Assembly: GCA_023255415.1 (NCBI GenBank)
Contig: JALRIN010000009.1
Span: forward strand, 21,406 to 85,405
DNA length: 64,000 nucleotides
Source of the DNA: Cypionkella sp.
GTDB taxonomy: Bacteria; Pseudomonadota; Alphaproteobacteria; Rhodobacterales; Rhodobacteraceae
Direction: 5' to 3'
Shown in pieces: positions 42,601 through 50,972 of the stretch. Position numbers and translations under genes: made by a program. The number at the start of each line of letters is the position of its first letter. The stretch's first letter is position 1. The notes below the pieces were generated by a model. That model was not told where the DNA came from. It ran no database searches and was given only the letters and a program-made list of their open reading frames with translations.

Positions 42601-43463
42601 GCTGCGGGGTCGCTCAGCGCCAGAAAGTCATAGATCAGCGGCGCGACTTTTTCGGCCGCCTCTTCGTGCAGCAGATGGCCAAAGCGGGGCAGGTTGACCC
42701 AGCGCGCATTTGGCAGCGCTTTGGCCGCGGCTTGCGAGACCGAGGCCGGAACCGCGCGATCTCCCGCCGAGCTGATCAGCAAGACCGGCAGTTTTTGCTG
42801 TGGCAGCGACGTCAGCAAGCCATCCAGCTGCCATTGCGCCATCATCGCCAAAGTTGCCGCAACATGGCTGGGCATGCGCAACAGCCGCAGATACTGCGCC
42901 TCGCCTGCAGGCTCGATCCGCGATCCGGTGGCCAGCAACAGCTGATGCGACTGCGCAGGCGTGCCCGCGATTTTGCTGAACAGCTGTGCGATCAGCGGCG
43001 TCATCGCCAAAAGCCGCGCCATGATCGGATAAAACAGCCCCGCAGCACCTTCGAAATTGCTCAAGGCCGCGTTCAGCCCAACCACCGCGCGCAGCGGCAT
43101 GATCTGGGCCAATCGCAGCGCCAGTGCCGCCCCCGCCGAGTGGCCGATAATGACCTGCGGTTGCCAACCTTCTTGTTCGCACAAAGCTTTAAGATCATCG
43201 GCCATGTGGTTCAAACTACAGCGAGATTTTGCGCCCAATACGCTAAAACCCTGACCGGGCAGATCCACCGTAATCACCCGATACGAGACCGCCAGCAGCG
43301 GGATCAGATGGCGAAAGCTGTGGCTGGCCCCGCCCGCGCCATGGATCAGCAGCATAAGCGGTCCCGCGCCCAGATCTTGCACATGCCACAGATGCGGGCG
43401 GCAGGCGATATGGCGCGAGGCGCTGCGAAACGGCCAGTCAGGGGGGATCGCCAGCGCCCGCAT
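42597..43463 (-). CDS. bchO: BchO, alpha/beta hydrolase linked to magnesium chelatase
   Basis: 288-aa alpha/beta hydrolase with the oxyanion segment LLIHGAGGASHSF, nucleophile elbow IIGHSAGAAL and C-terminal RFGHLLHEEA. It matches BchO by position right after bchD and by family features. Its precise role in bacteriochlorophyll synthesis is not settled, although it always accompanies the bchI-bchD Mg-chelatase genes. It starts at the base after bchD ends. The stop overlaps the rightward hydrolase gene stop by 4 bp, so no room remains for a terminator between the modules. Confidence 0.9.
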   Translation of the reverse strand: MRALAIPPDWPFRSASRHIACRPHLWHVQDLGAGPLMLLIHGAGGASHSFRHLIPLLAVSYRVITVDLPGQGFSVLGAKSRCSLNHMADDLKALCEQEGWQPQVIIGHSAGAALALRLAQIMPLRAVVGLNAALSNFEGAAGLFYPIMARLLAMTPLIAQLFSKIAGTPAQSHQLLLATGSRIEPAGEAQYLRLLRMPSHVAATLAMMAQWQLDGLLTSLPQQKLPVLLISSAGDRAVPASVSQAAAKALPNARWVNLPRFGHLLHEEAAEKVAPLIYDFLALSDPAA

Positions 43464-45131
43464 TCAGCCCCCCAAGGCGGCTTGCAGCACGCCAGACAGC
43501 CGCTGCGCATCGGCGCGCGGCAGCGGCAAATAGGGCGCATCCAGCACCAAAGCCATTTGGCGCAGCGCTGGTTGTGGGCGGTTGGCAATGTCGATCACCA
43601 GCGCGGGAAGGGCTTGCAAGCGCAGCGCGCGGGCGATTTGCAGGCTGTCGGCCTCGGCCTGCGCGCGGTCTGCGCGGCCATCGAGGGCTATATTGCCGCG
43701 CCCATCGGTCAGCAGCGCCACCGTTGGCGTCATGCCGCGCGCGCGCGCCTGTTGCGCCAGATCAAAGGCCATGCGCAGCCCTGCGGCCAAGGGCGTGCCG
43801 CCGCCGCCCGGCAGCCCCGCCAGCCGCCGCTTGGTTTGCACCAAAGACCGTGTTGGCGGCAAGATCAGCTCGGCGCTTTGGCCGCGAAAGGCGATCAGCG
43901 CGACATGATCGCGTCGCGCATAGGCCTGTGCCAGCAGCAATTCGACCGCCCCCTTGGCCTCGGCCAGCCGCGCAAAGGCCGAAGAACCCGAAGCATCCAC
44001 CGCAAAGATCAGCACCCGGTCCGAGCTTTGTTGATAGCGTTTGATCCGCAGATCGGATTTGCGGATTTCCAGCCGCGCCGACCCCGCCTCGCGGCGGCGC
44101 AGTGGTTGCCACGGCGCTGCGGCGCGCAGGGTGGCGACAAGGTCGATGCGCTTGCTCGCCCCTGGCGTCCCAGCAAGCGACGGCAGCGGGCGGCCGCGAT
44201 GGTTGCCCTTGCGCGCAGCCCCGGTGCCGCTGCCCTTGGCGCGCCGCGCGGCCTTGCCTGCGGCCAGTTGCGCCAAAAGATCGGCGGGCAGGGCGGCGCG
44301 AATGGCCTCGAGCAAGACATCCTCGGGCAGGCGGTCTTCTTGCGGTTCGGGCGGGCTGTCCTCGCCGGCCTCGCCTTCGGGCGGTGGCGGTGGCGGGGCC
44401 GGTTCGGGCTCGGCTTCGGGGGCCTCGGCGGGCAGATCGCCGCGATGGGCCAGCACCAGTTCGGCCGCATGGCGCAGGGTGTCATCCGAAGCCAGATCTT
44501 CGCCGCGCCAAGCCGCCAGCGCGCGCGCCGCACAGATCGCAAGTCGCGGCGCGCGCAGCGAAGCGATGCCCATAGCAAAGGCAACTTTGGTAAGGCTTTC
44601 CAATGCCTTATCTGGCAGACGCACCATTGCAAGGCGCGCGCGGGCGGCGGAAATTTTGCCTGCATCAAAGCTTAAGTCTGCGGTGTCAGACCAGGCCAGA
44701 TCTGACAGGTCCAGAAACAATCCCAGCCGATCAGCAAGCGCTGCGGGCAGGCCTTCATCGGGGTCTGCGCCTTCGTCCAGCGCAATCAGGCAGGGGCCTT
44801 GGGTGTCGAGCCACAGCGCCAGCCGTGCCGACAGCCCGGCCGGCGACCGCTCTGCCATGGTCAACAGCAGCGGGGTTGGATCGGCCAAAAGCCCTTTGCT
44901 GCGGATCAGGTGGCCCGCGGCAAGGGTCGCGGCCAGATCCACGCCGCCAAACAGCGAGGCGTCGTCAATGCCGGGATGCAGGCGTCGCGCAGGCGGCAAC
45001 GCTGCGGTGACACGCGTGCGCAGACCCGAGGCCCTTGCGCGCAGCCACAGCCCCTTGACGCCCGCAGGGTCCACCGCCAGCACCGCCAGCGCTGTTTGCA
45101 CCCGTGCCCAAGGCGATAGCGGCTCGCTCAC
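43464..45131 (-). CDS. bchD: Magnesium chelatase subunit D
   Basis: 555 aa: N-terminal AAA-like domain (~1-220) lacking a classical Walker A, an acidic-proline linker (~230-275, EPEPAPPPPPPEGE), and a C-terminal von Willebrand factor A domain with MIDAS motif DASGSSAF (~370) and LLTDGRGN. Together with BchI and BchH it inserts Mg2+ into protoporphyrin IX. It starts at ATG 45131 overlapping the bchI stop as ATGA and ends one base before bchO. BchH is not in the window. Confidence 0.94.
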   Translation of the reverse strand: MSEPLSPWARVQTALAVLAVDPAGVKGLWLRARASGLRTRVTAALPPARRLHPGIDDASLFGGVDLAATLAAGHLIRSKGLLADPTPLLLTMAERSPAGLSARLALWLDTQGPCLIALDEGADPDEGLPAALADRLGLFLDLSDLAWSDTADLSFDAGKISAARARLAMVRLPDKALESLTKVAFAMGIASLRAPRLAICAARALAAWRGEDLASDDTLRHAAELVLAHRGDLPAEAPEAEPEPAPPPPPPEGEAGEDSPPEPQEDRLPEDVLLEAIRAALPADLLAQLAAGKAARRAKGSGTGAARKGNHRGRPLPSLAGTPGASKRIDLVATLRAAAPWQPLRRREAGSARLEIRKSDLRIKRYQQSSDRVLIFAVDASGSSAFARLAEAKGAVELLLAQAYARRDHVALIAFRGQSAELILPPTRSLVQTKRRLAGLPGGGGTPLAAGLRMAFDLAQQARARGMTPTVALLTDGRGNIALDGRADRAQAEADSLQIARALRLQALPALVIDIANRPQPALRQMALVLDAPYLPLPRADAQRLSGVLQAALGG

Positions 45132-46132
45132 GGCAGAGTTTCAGCAAGGATGCGCGCGACGCGCGCGCCCGAGCCTGCCTCATCCAGCGGATCGCGGCGT
45201 AAGCGGTGTGACAGGGTGCTGGTGGCCACGGCTTTCAGGTGGCTGCGGCTGACGGTTGCAGCCCCCTCATAGGCCGCTTGCGCGCGGGCTGCGCGCAGCA
45301 GTGTCAGCTCGCCGCGCAGCCCGTCCGAGCCAAGGGCGATACACAGCGAGGCGCAATCATGCAGCACGGTATTGGGGGTTTTCAGCCCGCCAAGTGCGGC
45401 CCGTGCCGCCAAAATCGCCTTGCGCAGGGCGCTGTCCTTGGCGCGCCATTTCTTCATAAAGGCGGCGGTGTCGTTTTCATAGGCGTCGCGGCGGTGCATT
45501 ACCTCGACGCGGGTTTCAACATCGCGCGGCGAGCGCACCTCGACCGAAAGGCCAAAGCGGTCCAGCAGTTGCGGGCGCAGTTCGCCCTCTTCGGGGTTGC
45601 CAGAGCCCACCAGCACAAAGCGCGCAGGGTGGCGGATCGACAGGCCTTCGCGTTCGACCACGTTTTCGCCCGATTGCGCCACATCCAGCAAAAGGTCGAC
45701 GATGTGATCTTCCAGCAGGTTGACCTCGTCGATGTAAAGATAGCCGCGATTGGCACGCGCAAGCAGCCCCGGCTCGAAAGCCTTTTCGCCGCGTGTCAGC
45801 GCGCGTTCAATGTCCAAGGCCCCGACAACGCGGTCTTCGGTGGCCCCCAGCGGCAGATCAATCACTGGCGTCGGGCGCTGCACCAATTTGCGCAGCCCCG
45901 CGCCCGCCCAATCGGGCACATCTTCGGGGCGTGCCGAATTGACCGGGCAGCCTTCCACCGCAGTGATTTCCGGCAAAAGCGCGGCCAGCGCCCGCACGGC
46001 GGTCGATTTGCCGGTGCCGCGATCGCCAAACACCAGCACGCCGCCGATGCCGGGGTCGATGGCGGTCAGCACCATGGCTTGTTTCATTGCCTCTTGGCCA
46101 ACGATTGCTGAAAACGGGAAGGGCTGGCTCAT
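45128..46132 (-). CDS. bchI: Magnesium chelatase subunit I (AAA+ ATPase)
   Basis: 334 aa from ATG at 46132, which overlaps the crtA stop by ATGA; the open frame to 46180 is inside crtA. Walker A is GDRGTGKST (~45), Walker B region YIDEVNLLEDHIVDLLLD and sensor GSGNPEEGELRPQLLDRFGL are typical. It forms the hexameric motor ring of Mg-chelatase with BchD. It is second gene of the crtA-bchI-bchD-bchO leftward operon. Confidence 0.95.
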   Translation of the reverse strand: MSQPFPFSAIVGQEAMKQAMVLTAIDPGIGGVLVFGDRGTGKSTAVRALAALLPEITAVEGCPVNSARPEDVPDWAGAGLRKLVQRPTPVIDLPLGATEDRVVGALDIERALTRGEKAFEPGLLARANRGYLYIDEVNLLEDHIVDLLLDVAQSGENVVEREGLSIRHPARFVLVGSGNPEEGELRPQLLDRFGLSVEVRSPRDVETRVEVMHRRDAYENDTAAFMKKWRAKDSALRKAILAARAALGGLKTPNTVLHDCASLCIALGSDGLRGELTLLRAARAQAAYEGAATVSRSHLKAVATSTLSHRLRRDPLDEAGSGARVARILAETLP

Positions 46133-46833
46133 GCGGCGTCCTTTGGGGCGATGGGGTATTTGCCGTCCCAGCTTCCCCATTCATCCAGAATGCGAAAGCG
46201 GGCGTAGAGTTCTTCGGAAAACCAATTCTCGGCGCGCACGGCGGCAATGGCGCGGCCATGCGGGCCATCGCCACGCGCGAAATTGGCCATGCTGGCGGCA
46301 TCGGGCCAGATCGAAAAAGTCACCTGATGCAGCAAGGGTACTTCGCCGATGCCGATTTTAAAGATCACATTGGGGTCTTGGCCGATCACCGCCGAGATGT
46401 CGGGCACGCGCTGCCAAAACCGCAAGAACCGCGAGGCGCGCATGCTGGCGCGGGTCAGCGCAACGATTGGGCCATCTGCTGCGGCCCCAGTTGGGCTAAA
46501 CGGGGAAACGCCCGCCCATTTGCCGCGCGCCGAGGTGGGTTCCAGCAGCACCGTCCAGCTTTCGCTGGATTTTGTCCGCCAGCGTTGAAACACGGCGGCG
46601 TTTTGCAACCTATCGCGTGCGGTGGCCGCATCGGGCCAGGTGGCAAGGATCGCCCAGACGGCCGTATTGGGGCGCGGCGTGAAGCCTTCGCCGGTGCCCG
46701 AACCGCAAAGCTTGTAAAATCCGACTTCTGGCATCCGCATAAAGGCAAGCCGCGCCGCGCCCATTTGCCCAAGCACCCAAAGCCGCGCGGGCAGTGAGGC
46801 AAAGCGAAACAGGCTGAGGGATGCGGTATTGAT
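46129..46833 (-). CDS. crtA: Spheroidene monooxygenase
   Basis: 234 aa if translation begins at ATC 46833. The N-terminus then reads (I)NTASLSLFRFASL, matching CrtA proteins that start M-x-T-x-x-LSLFRF; AAGGAG at 46847-46842 stands exactly 8 nt upstream. The only canonical in-frame start is GTG at 46857, which has no Shine-Dalgarno and lies inside a PpsR-type palindrome. CrtA adds the C-2 keto group to spheroidene, giving spheroidenone. Motifs LCGSGTGEGFTP and FSIWPD fit the family. It overlaps bchI by ATGA and heads the operon. Confidence 0.92.
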   Translation of the reverse strand: MNTASLSLFRFASLPARLWVLGQMGAARLAFMRMPEVGFYKLCGSGTGEGFTPRPNTAVWAILATWPDAATARDRLQNAAVFQRWRTKSSESWTVLLEPTSARGKWAGVSPFSPTGAAADGPIVALTRASMRASRFLRFWQRVPDISAVIGQDPNVIFKIGIGEVPLLHQVTFSIWPDAASMANFARGDGPHGRAIAAVRAENWFSEELYARFRILDEWGSWDGKYPIAPKDAA

Positions 46834-46851
46834 AGCGGGTTCTCCTTGATC

Positions 46852-46869
46852 TGTCACAATAGTCTGACA
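46852..46869. promoter_or_regulatory. PpsR/CrtJ-type palindrome (TGT-N12-ACA) at crtA promoter
   Basis: TGTCACAATAGTCTGACA. The spacing and flanks match the TGT-N12-ACA consensus bound by PpsR/CrtJ, repressor of photosynthesis genes under oxygen. It lies just upstream of the crtA ribosome site and 75 bp (centre to centre) from a second site near crtI. Confidence 0.8.
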
Positions 46870-46926
46870 GTTTTTTGCGGCAATTCAAGGTGGAGTGTTA
46901 AAATTATGCAGCACTAAGGCAAGTGT

Positions 46927-46944
46927 TGTAAATTAAACTAGACA
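46927..46944. promoter_or_regulatory. PpsR/CrtJ-type palindrome (TGT-N12-ACA) at crtI promoter
   Basis: TGTAAATTAAACTAGACA, ending 15 bp before the crtI ATG. With the site at 46852-46869 it forms a pair in the crtA/crtI divergent region, so both operons are probably repressed together. Confidence 0.75.
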
Positions 46945-46959
46945 GTATATCGTGAGGCT

Positions 46960-48522
46960 ATGGTGATTCAGACTCAGCCCTTTTCGACGCCGCAGCCAGC
47001 CTCTTTGGGGGGCGAGGCGATTGTGATTGGCGCGGGGCTTGGCGGTTTGGCCGCAGCGATGCGGCTTGGTGCAAAGGGCTACCGCGTCACCGTGGTTGAC
47101 CGGCTTGATATGCCCGGGGGGCGCGGATCCTCGATCAGCCAAGGCGGGCATCGCTTTGATCTGGGGCCGACGATTGTCACCGTGCCGCAGGGGTTGCGCG
47201 AGCTTTGGGCCGATTGTGGCCGCGCGTTTGACCGCGATGTCGATCTGCGCGCGCTGGACCCGTTCTATGAGATTCGCTTTGAAGACGGCTCGCAGTTTAC
47301 CGCCCGCCAATCGGACGAGGCGATGCGGGCCGAGGTAGCGCGGCTGTCGCCCGGCGATCTGGTGGGCTATGACAAATTCCTGCGCGACAGTGAAAAACGC
47401 TATTGGTTCGGCTTTGAAGATCTGGGCCGCCGCTCGATGCACCGCTTTGTCGATCTGCTGAAGGTGCTGCCAACCTTTGCGATGCTGCGGGCAGATCGTT
47501 CGGTCTATGCCCATGCGGCATCGCGGGTGAAAGATGAACGTTTGCGCTTTGCGCTGTCGTTCCACCCGCTGTTTATCGGTGGCGATCCGTTTCATGTCAC
47601 CTCGATGTATATTCTGGTCAGCCATCTCGAGAAATCCTTTGGCGTGCATTATGCCATGGGCGGGGTTGGCGCGATTGCCGTGGCAATGGCGGGGGTGATT
47701 GCGGCACAGGGTGGGCAGTTGCGGCTGAACGCCGAGGTGGACGAGATTTTGATCGAAAACGGCCGCGCCACAGGGGTGCGGCTGCTGGGCGGCGAGGTTT
47801 TGGCCGCCGATGTTGTGGTCTCGAACGCCGATGCGGGCCATACCTATGACCGGCTTTTGCGCAATCAGCCCAAAACCCGCTGGACCAAGGCAAAGCTTGC
47901 GCGCAAGCGCTGGTCGATGGGGCTGTTCGTTTGGTATTTTGGCACCAAGGGCACCAAGCTGAAATGGCCCGATGTTGGCCATCACAGCATTCTGGTGGGG
48001 CCAAGATACAAAGACCATATCCGCGATATCTTTATCCGGGGGCGTCTGGCCGATGACATGAGCCTTTATGTCCACCGCCCCACAGTCACCGACCCTTCGG
48101 CCGCGCCTGCGGGGGATGACACGTTTTACGCGCTCTCGCCCGTGCCGCATCTGGGCATTGGCAGCACCGATTGGGAGGCCGAGGCCGAGCCCTACCGCCA
48201 AAAGATGCAAGCCATGCTGGAAGCGCGGCTGCTGCCGGGCTTGGGTGATCATCTGAGCGAGCAGTTGGTCTTTACCCCCAACAGTTTTGAAACCCGCTAC
48301 CTTTCGCCCTATGGCAGTGGCTTTTCCATCGAGCCGCGGATTTTGCAATCGGCGTGGTTTCGCCCGCATAATGTCTCGGAAGAGGCGAAGGGGCTTTATC
48401 TGGTTGGGGCGGGCACCCATCCCGGTGCCGGCTTGCCGGGGGTTGTGGCTTCGGCCGAGGTCTTGGGCAAATTGGTGCCGGACGCGCCATTGGGGCGCCG
48501 CCAAAGGCTGGCCGCAGAATGA
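46960..48522 (+). CDS. crtI: Phytoene desaturase
   Basis: 520 aa, FAD-dependent amine-oxidase-family carotene desaturase. N-terminal FAD motif AIVIGAGLGGLAAAMRLGAKG (~24-44), DRLDMPGGRGSS, and the C-terminal FAD-binding signature YLVGAGTHPGAGLPGVV. It converts phytoene to neurosporene or lycopene; the purple-bacterial spheroidene route uses three steps to neurosporene. Start ATG 46960 has GTGAGG 3 nt upstream; GTG at 46963 is an alternative. It overlaps crtB by ATGA. Confidence 0.95.
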   Translation: MVIQTQPFSTPQPASLGGEAIVIGAGLGGLAAAMRLGAKGYRVTVVDRLDMPGGRGSSISQGGHRFDLGPTIVTVPQGLRELWADCGRAFDRDVDLRALDPFYEIRFEDGSQFTARQSDEAMRAEVARLSPGDLVGYDKFLRDSEKRYWFGFEDLGRRSMHRFVDLLKVLPTFAMLRADRSVYAHAASRVKDERLRFALSFHPLFIGGDPFHVTSMYILVSHLEKSFGVHYAMGGVGAIAVAMAGVIAAQGGQLRLNAEVDEILIENGRATGVRLLGGEVLAADVVVSNADAGHTYDRLLRNQPKTRWTKAKLARKRWSMGLFVWYFGTKGTKLKWPDVGHHSILVGPRYKDHIRDIFIRGRLADDMSLYVHRPTVTDPSAAPAGDDTFYALSPVPHLGIGSTDWEAEAEPYRQKMQAMLEARLLPGLGDHLSEQLVFTPNSFETRYLSPYGSGFSIEPRILQSAWFRPHNVSEEAKGLYLVGAGTHPGAGLPGVVASAEVLGKLVPDAPLGRRQRLAAE

Positions 48523-49544
48523 TTGCGCCCGCTGATCTGGCCCATTGCCGCGATGCGATCCGCACAGGTTCGCTGTCGTTTCATGCGGCCTCCAAGCTTT
48601 TGCCCGCACGGGTGCGTGATCCGGCGTTGGCGCTTTATGCCTTTTGCCGCTTGGCCGATGATGCGGTCGATGACAGCGACGACAAAGCGCCTGCGGTACT
48701 GGCGCTGCGCGACAGGCTGGATCTGGTCTATCAAGGCCGGCCGCGCAATGCCGCCGCCGACCGCGCCTTTGCTGCTGTGGTCGAGGATTTCGAGATGCCG
48801 CGCGCCTTGCCGGATGCCTTGCTAGAGGGGCTTGCTTGGGATGCCTGCGGGCGGCGCTATGACAGCCTGTCGGATCTGCACGGCTATTGTGCGCGGGTTG
48901 CAAGTGCGGTGGGCGCGATGATGTGTGTGCTGATGCGGGTGCGCTGTGCCGATGCGCTGGCGCGGGCTTGCGATTTGGGTTTGGCAATGCAGCTGACCAA
49001 TATCGCGCGCGATCGTGGCGAGGATGCGCGGGCAGGGCGGCTGTATCTGCCACTACAATGGCTGGAGGCCGAGGCGATGAGCCCCGCCGATCTGCTGGGC
49101 AATCCGGTGTCAGACCCGCGCAGCCGGCGGCTGACCCAGCGGCTGTTGCAAGAGGCCGATGCGCTTTATCTGCGTTCAGAGGCCGGTGTGGCGGCCTTGC
49201 CCTTGGGCTGCCGTCCGGGGATTTACGCCGCGCGCCACGTTTATGCGGGCATCGGTGGCGCGGTGGCGCGGCAGGGCTATGACAGCATCTCGGCACGGGC
49301 GCGCACCACGGGGCGGCAAAAGCTGGGCTGGCTGGGGCTTTCGCTGCTGCGGTCGGGCGTGTCGGCCGTGGTGCCGAAATCGGCGGTGCTGCATGCGCCG
49401 CCCGTGCCCGAGGTGGCCTTTCTGGTCGAGGCAGCAGCCCGCAGACAGGCGCGTTTCAGCCGATCCGAGGCGCTTTTCACGACATTGTCGCAACTAGAGG
49501 CCAAAGATCGCGCGCAAAGGCCCTTGGATCGCGCCAGCGCATAA
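48519..49544 (+). CDS. crtB: Phytoene synthase
   Basis: 341 aa, squalene/phytoene synthase family. The two Asp-rich motifs are DDAVDD (~46) and TNIARDRGEDARAG (~160). It joins two geranylgeranyl diphosphates into phytoene, the first committed carotenoid step. It starts 4 bp inside crtI (ATGA overlap), so the two are translated as a pair. Downstream 34 bp lies tspO in the same direction. Confidence 0.95.
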   Translation: MIAPADLAHCRDAIRTGSLSFHAASKLLPARVRDPALALYAFCRLADDAVDDSDDKAPAVLALRDRLDLVYQGRPRNAAADRAFAAVVEDFEMPRALPDALLEGLAWDACGRRYDSLSDLHGYCARVASAVGAMMCVLMRVRCADALARACDLGLAMQLTNIARDRGEDARAGRLYLPLQWLEAEAMSPADLLGNPVSDPRSRRLTQRLLQEADALYLRSEAGVAALPLGCRPGIYAARHVYAGIGGAVARQGYDSISARARTTGRQKLGWLGLSLLRSGVSAVVPKSAVLHAPPVPEVAFLVEAAARRQARFSRSEALFTTLSQLEAKDRAQRPLDRASA

Positions 49545-49578
49545 CATAGCTATGGGTCAGCTTTTTGGGGGCCCTGCG

Positions 49579-50037
49579 ATGCATTGGACAATATTTCTGA
49601 CCTATCTTGGGGCCTGCGCTGCGGCGGGGGCGACGGGGGCGATGATCCGTCCGGGCGAGTGGTATGACAGCTTGAACAAACCCAGCTGGACGCCGCCGCC
49701 TTTTGTGTTTCCGCTGGTTTGGACCACGCTTTATGTGCTGATCTCGATTGCGGGGATGCGGATTGCGCTGGCGGCGGGCAATCAAAACGCGGTGGCGCTG
49801 TGGTCTTTGCAGATCGCGCTGAACACCTTGTGGACGCCGGTCTATTTTGGCCTGCACCGGATCAGGGCGGCGATGGGGGTGATGGTTTGCCTTTGGGCGG
49901 CGGTTGCGGCCTGCACCTGGACCTTCTTTGGCGTTGATTTTTGGGCGGGGCTTTTGTTCCTGCCCTATCTGGTCTGGGTGACGATTGCGGGCGCGCTGAA
50001 TTTCACCACGCTGCGGTTAAATCCCGACCAAGCCTAG
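49579..50037 (+). CDS. tspO: Tryptophan-rich sensory protein TspO
   Basis: 152 aa from ATG 49579 (GGGGG 8 nt before); ATG at 49552 lacks a ribosome site. Five hydrophobic segments with W-rich motifs: MIRPGEWYDSLNKPSWTPP, WTTLYVLISIAGMRIA, ALNTLWTPVYFGLHRI and PYLVWVTIAGALNF, typical of TspO/MBR outer-membrane proteins. In Rhodobacter TspO modulates pigment gene expression, probably by tetrapyrrole export or sensing. Its stop overlaps the crtC stop by 4 bp in convergent orientation. Confidence 0.93.
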   Translation: MHWTIFLTYLGACAAAGATGAMIRPGEWYDSLNKPSWTPPPFVFPLVWTTLYVLISIAGMRIALAAGNQNAVALWSLQIALNTLWTPVYFGLHRIRAAMGVMVCLWAAVAACTWTFFGVDFWAGLLFLPYLVWVTIAGALNFTTLRLNPDQA

Positions 50038-50972
50038 GGCCATTTGGCCCGGCGTGGCACCCGCACCGCCAGCATCGCCTTGACAACGGGTGATCGAAAG
50101 CGGCCCAGATCCAGCGCTTCGTGCACGCCGCAGACGGTTTCGCCTTCGATCTGGGTTTGCACCAAAGACCGGCTGTAAAATGGCGCATCCAGCAGGGCCT
50201 TGGTCTGGCGCGGCCTCGCCCCTGCATCGCAGCGCGTCTCGCGGCTGACCTGCCAGCCGGTGCGCGCAAGCGGGCTAAGCGGCGGCGGGGTGCTTTCTTG
50301 CGCGCTTCCGTCGGCGGCAAAATCCACACCAAGCGCCAGCGTGCTGCCATCGGCGCGCAGGCCATCGTAAAAGCAGGTGGTGCCACCATGGCCGCGCGGA
50401 TAGCGCCCCCAGGTCCAGCGCTTGAAATCGGCCTCAAGCGCTGCGGTGCCGAAATTGGCGTCGAAATAGCCATGCCCGCTCCAGCTGTGACCTTGGCTGA
50501 GGTCAACCTCGATACGGGCCGAGGGCGCAAAGGGCCGCCAGATATGGCCGCCGTCAGGGGTCAGAGTGGCCTCGACCTCGGTCACCGCTGAAGGCGTCAG
50601 CCGGATCTGGCCGCGCACCCGCGATACCAAGGGCAAAGAAGATATCTCGTTGACATCAATCACCAATGCGCCGCTTTGCCACTGCATCCGGCTGGGGCCC
50701 ACCTGCAAGCTGTTGCGGCTTTGGCGCAGCGCATCGCGGCCGCGGTCTGTCATGGTAAAGCGGCCGCCGGGGCCATAGGTCACCACATTGATGCAACAGT
50801 GATTGGCCGGATCGCGTCTGCCAGACCAAGCATACCACGGCGAGAACACCGAGCCGATGAAGCCGATGACGCTTAGCGCGCGCGTCCCATCGGCCGAGAC
50901 CCCGTCGATATACCACCAGGCATAGCCATCGGCTGCGACGTCAAGACTGAAGTCAGGTCGTTCAAGATCGCT
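50034..50972 (-). CDS. crtC: Carotenoid 1,2-hydratase (hydroxyneurosporene synthase), start codon not canonical
   Basis: The recognisable protein runs from SDLERPDFSLDV (about 50972) to the stop at 50034; conserved CrtC blocks are YAWWYIDG, VIGFIGSVFSPWYAWSGRRD and FTMTDRGRDALR. It hydrates the psi ends of neurosporene or lycopene derivatives. In this frame I find no ATG, GTG or TTG between the domain start and position 51245; the ATG at 51245 lies inside crtD and would add ~90 unrelated residues. So the start is unresolved: indel, non-canonical start or a frameshifted fusion with CrtD. The 5' boundary given is approximate. Confidence 0.82.
   Translation of the reverse strand, partial: SDLERPDFSLDVAADGYAWWYIDGVSADGTRALSVIGFIGSVFSPWYAWSGRRDPANHCCINVVTYGPGGRFTMTDRGRDALRQSRNSLQVGPSRMQWQSGALVIDVNEISSLPLVSRVRGQIRLTPSAVTEVEATLTPDGGHIWRPFAPSARIEVDLSQGHSWSGHGYFDANFGTAALEADFKRWTWGRYPRGHGGTTCFYDGLRADGSTLALGVDFAADGSAQESTPPPLSPLARTGWQVSRETRCDAGARPRQTKALLDAPFYSRSLVQTQIEGETVCGVHEALDLGRFRSPVVKAMLAVRVPRRAKWP

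Noticed and set aside
42282..44675. 797-codon plus-strand ORF antisense to bchO and bchD
   Set aside because: Arginine-rich shadow; the minus-strand genes have clear catalytic motifs.
46833..46857. GTG 46857 as the crtA start
   Set aside because: No ribosome site, overlaps a PpsR-type palindrome and adds residues not expected in the family; kept as the only canonical alternative.
46933..49296. 787-codon minus-strand ORF antisense to crtI and crtB
   Set aside because: Shadow of two clear carotenoid genes; no conserved segments.
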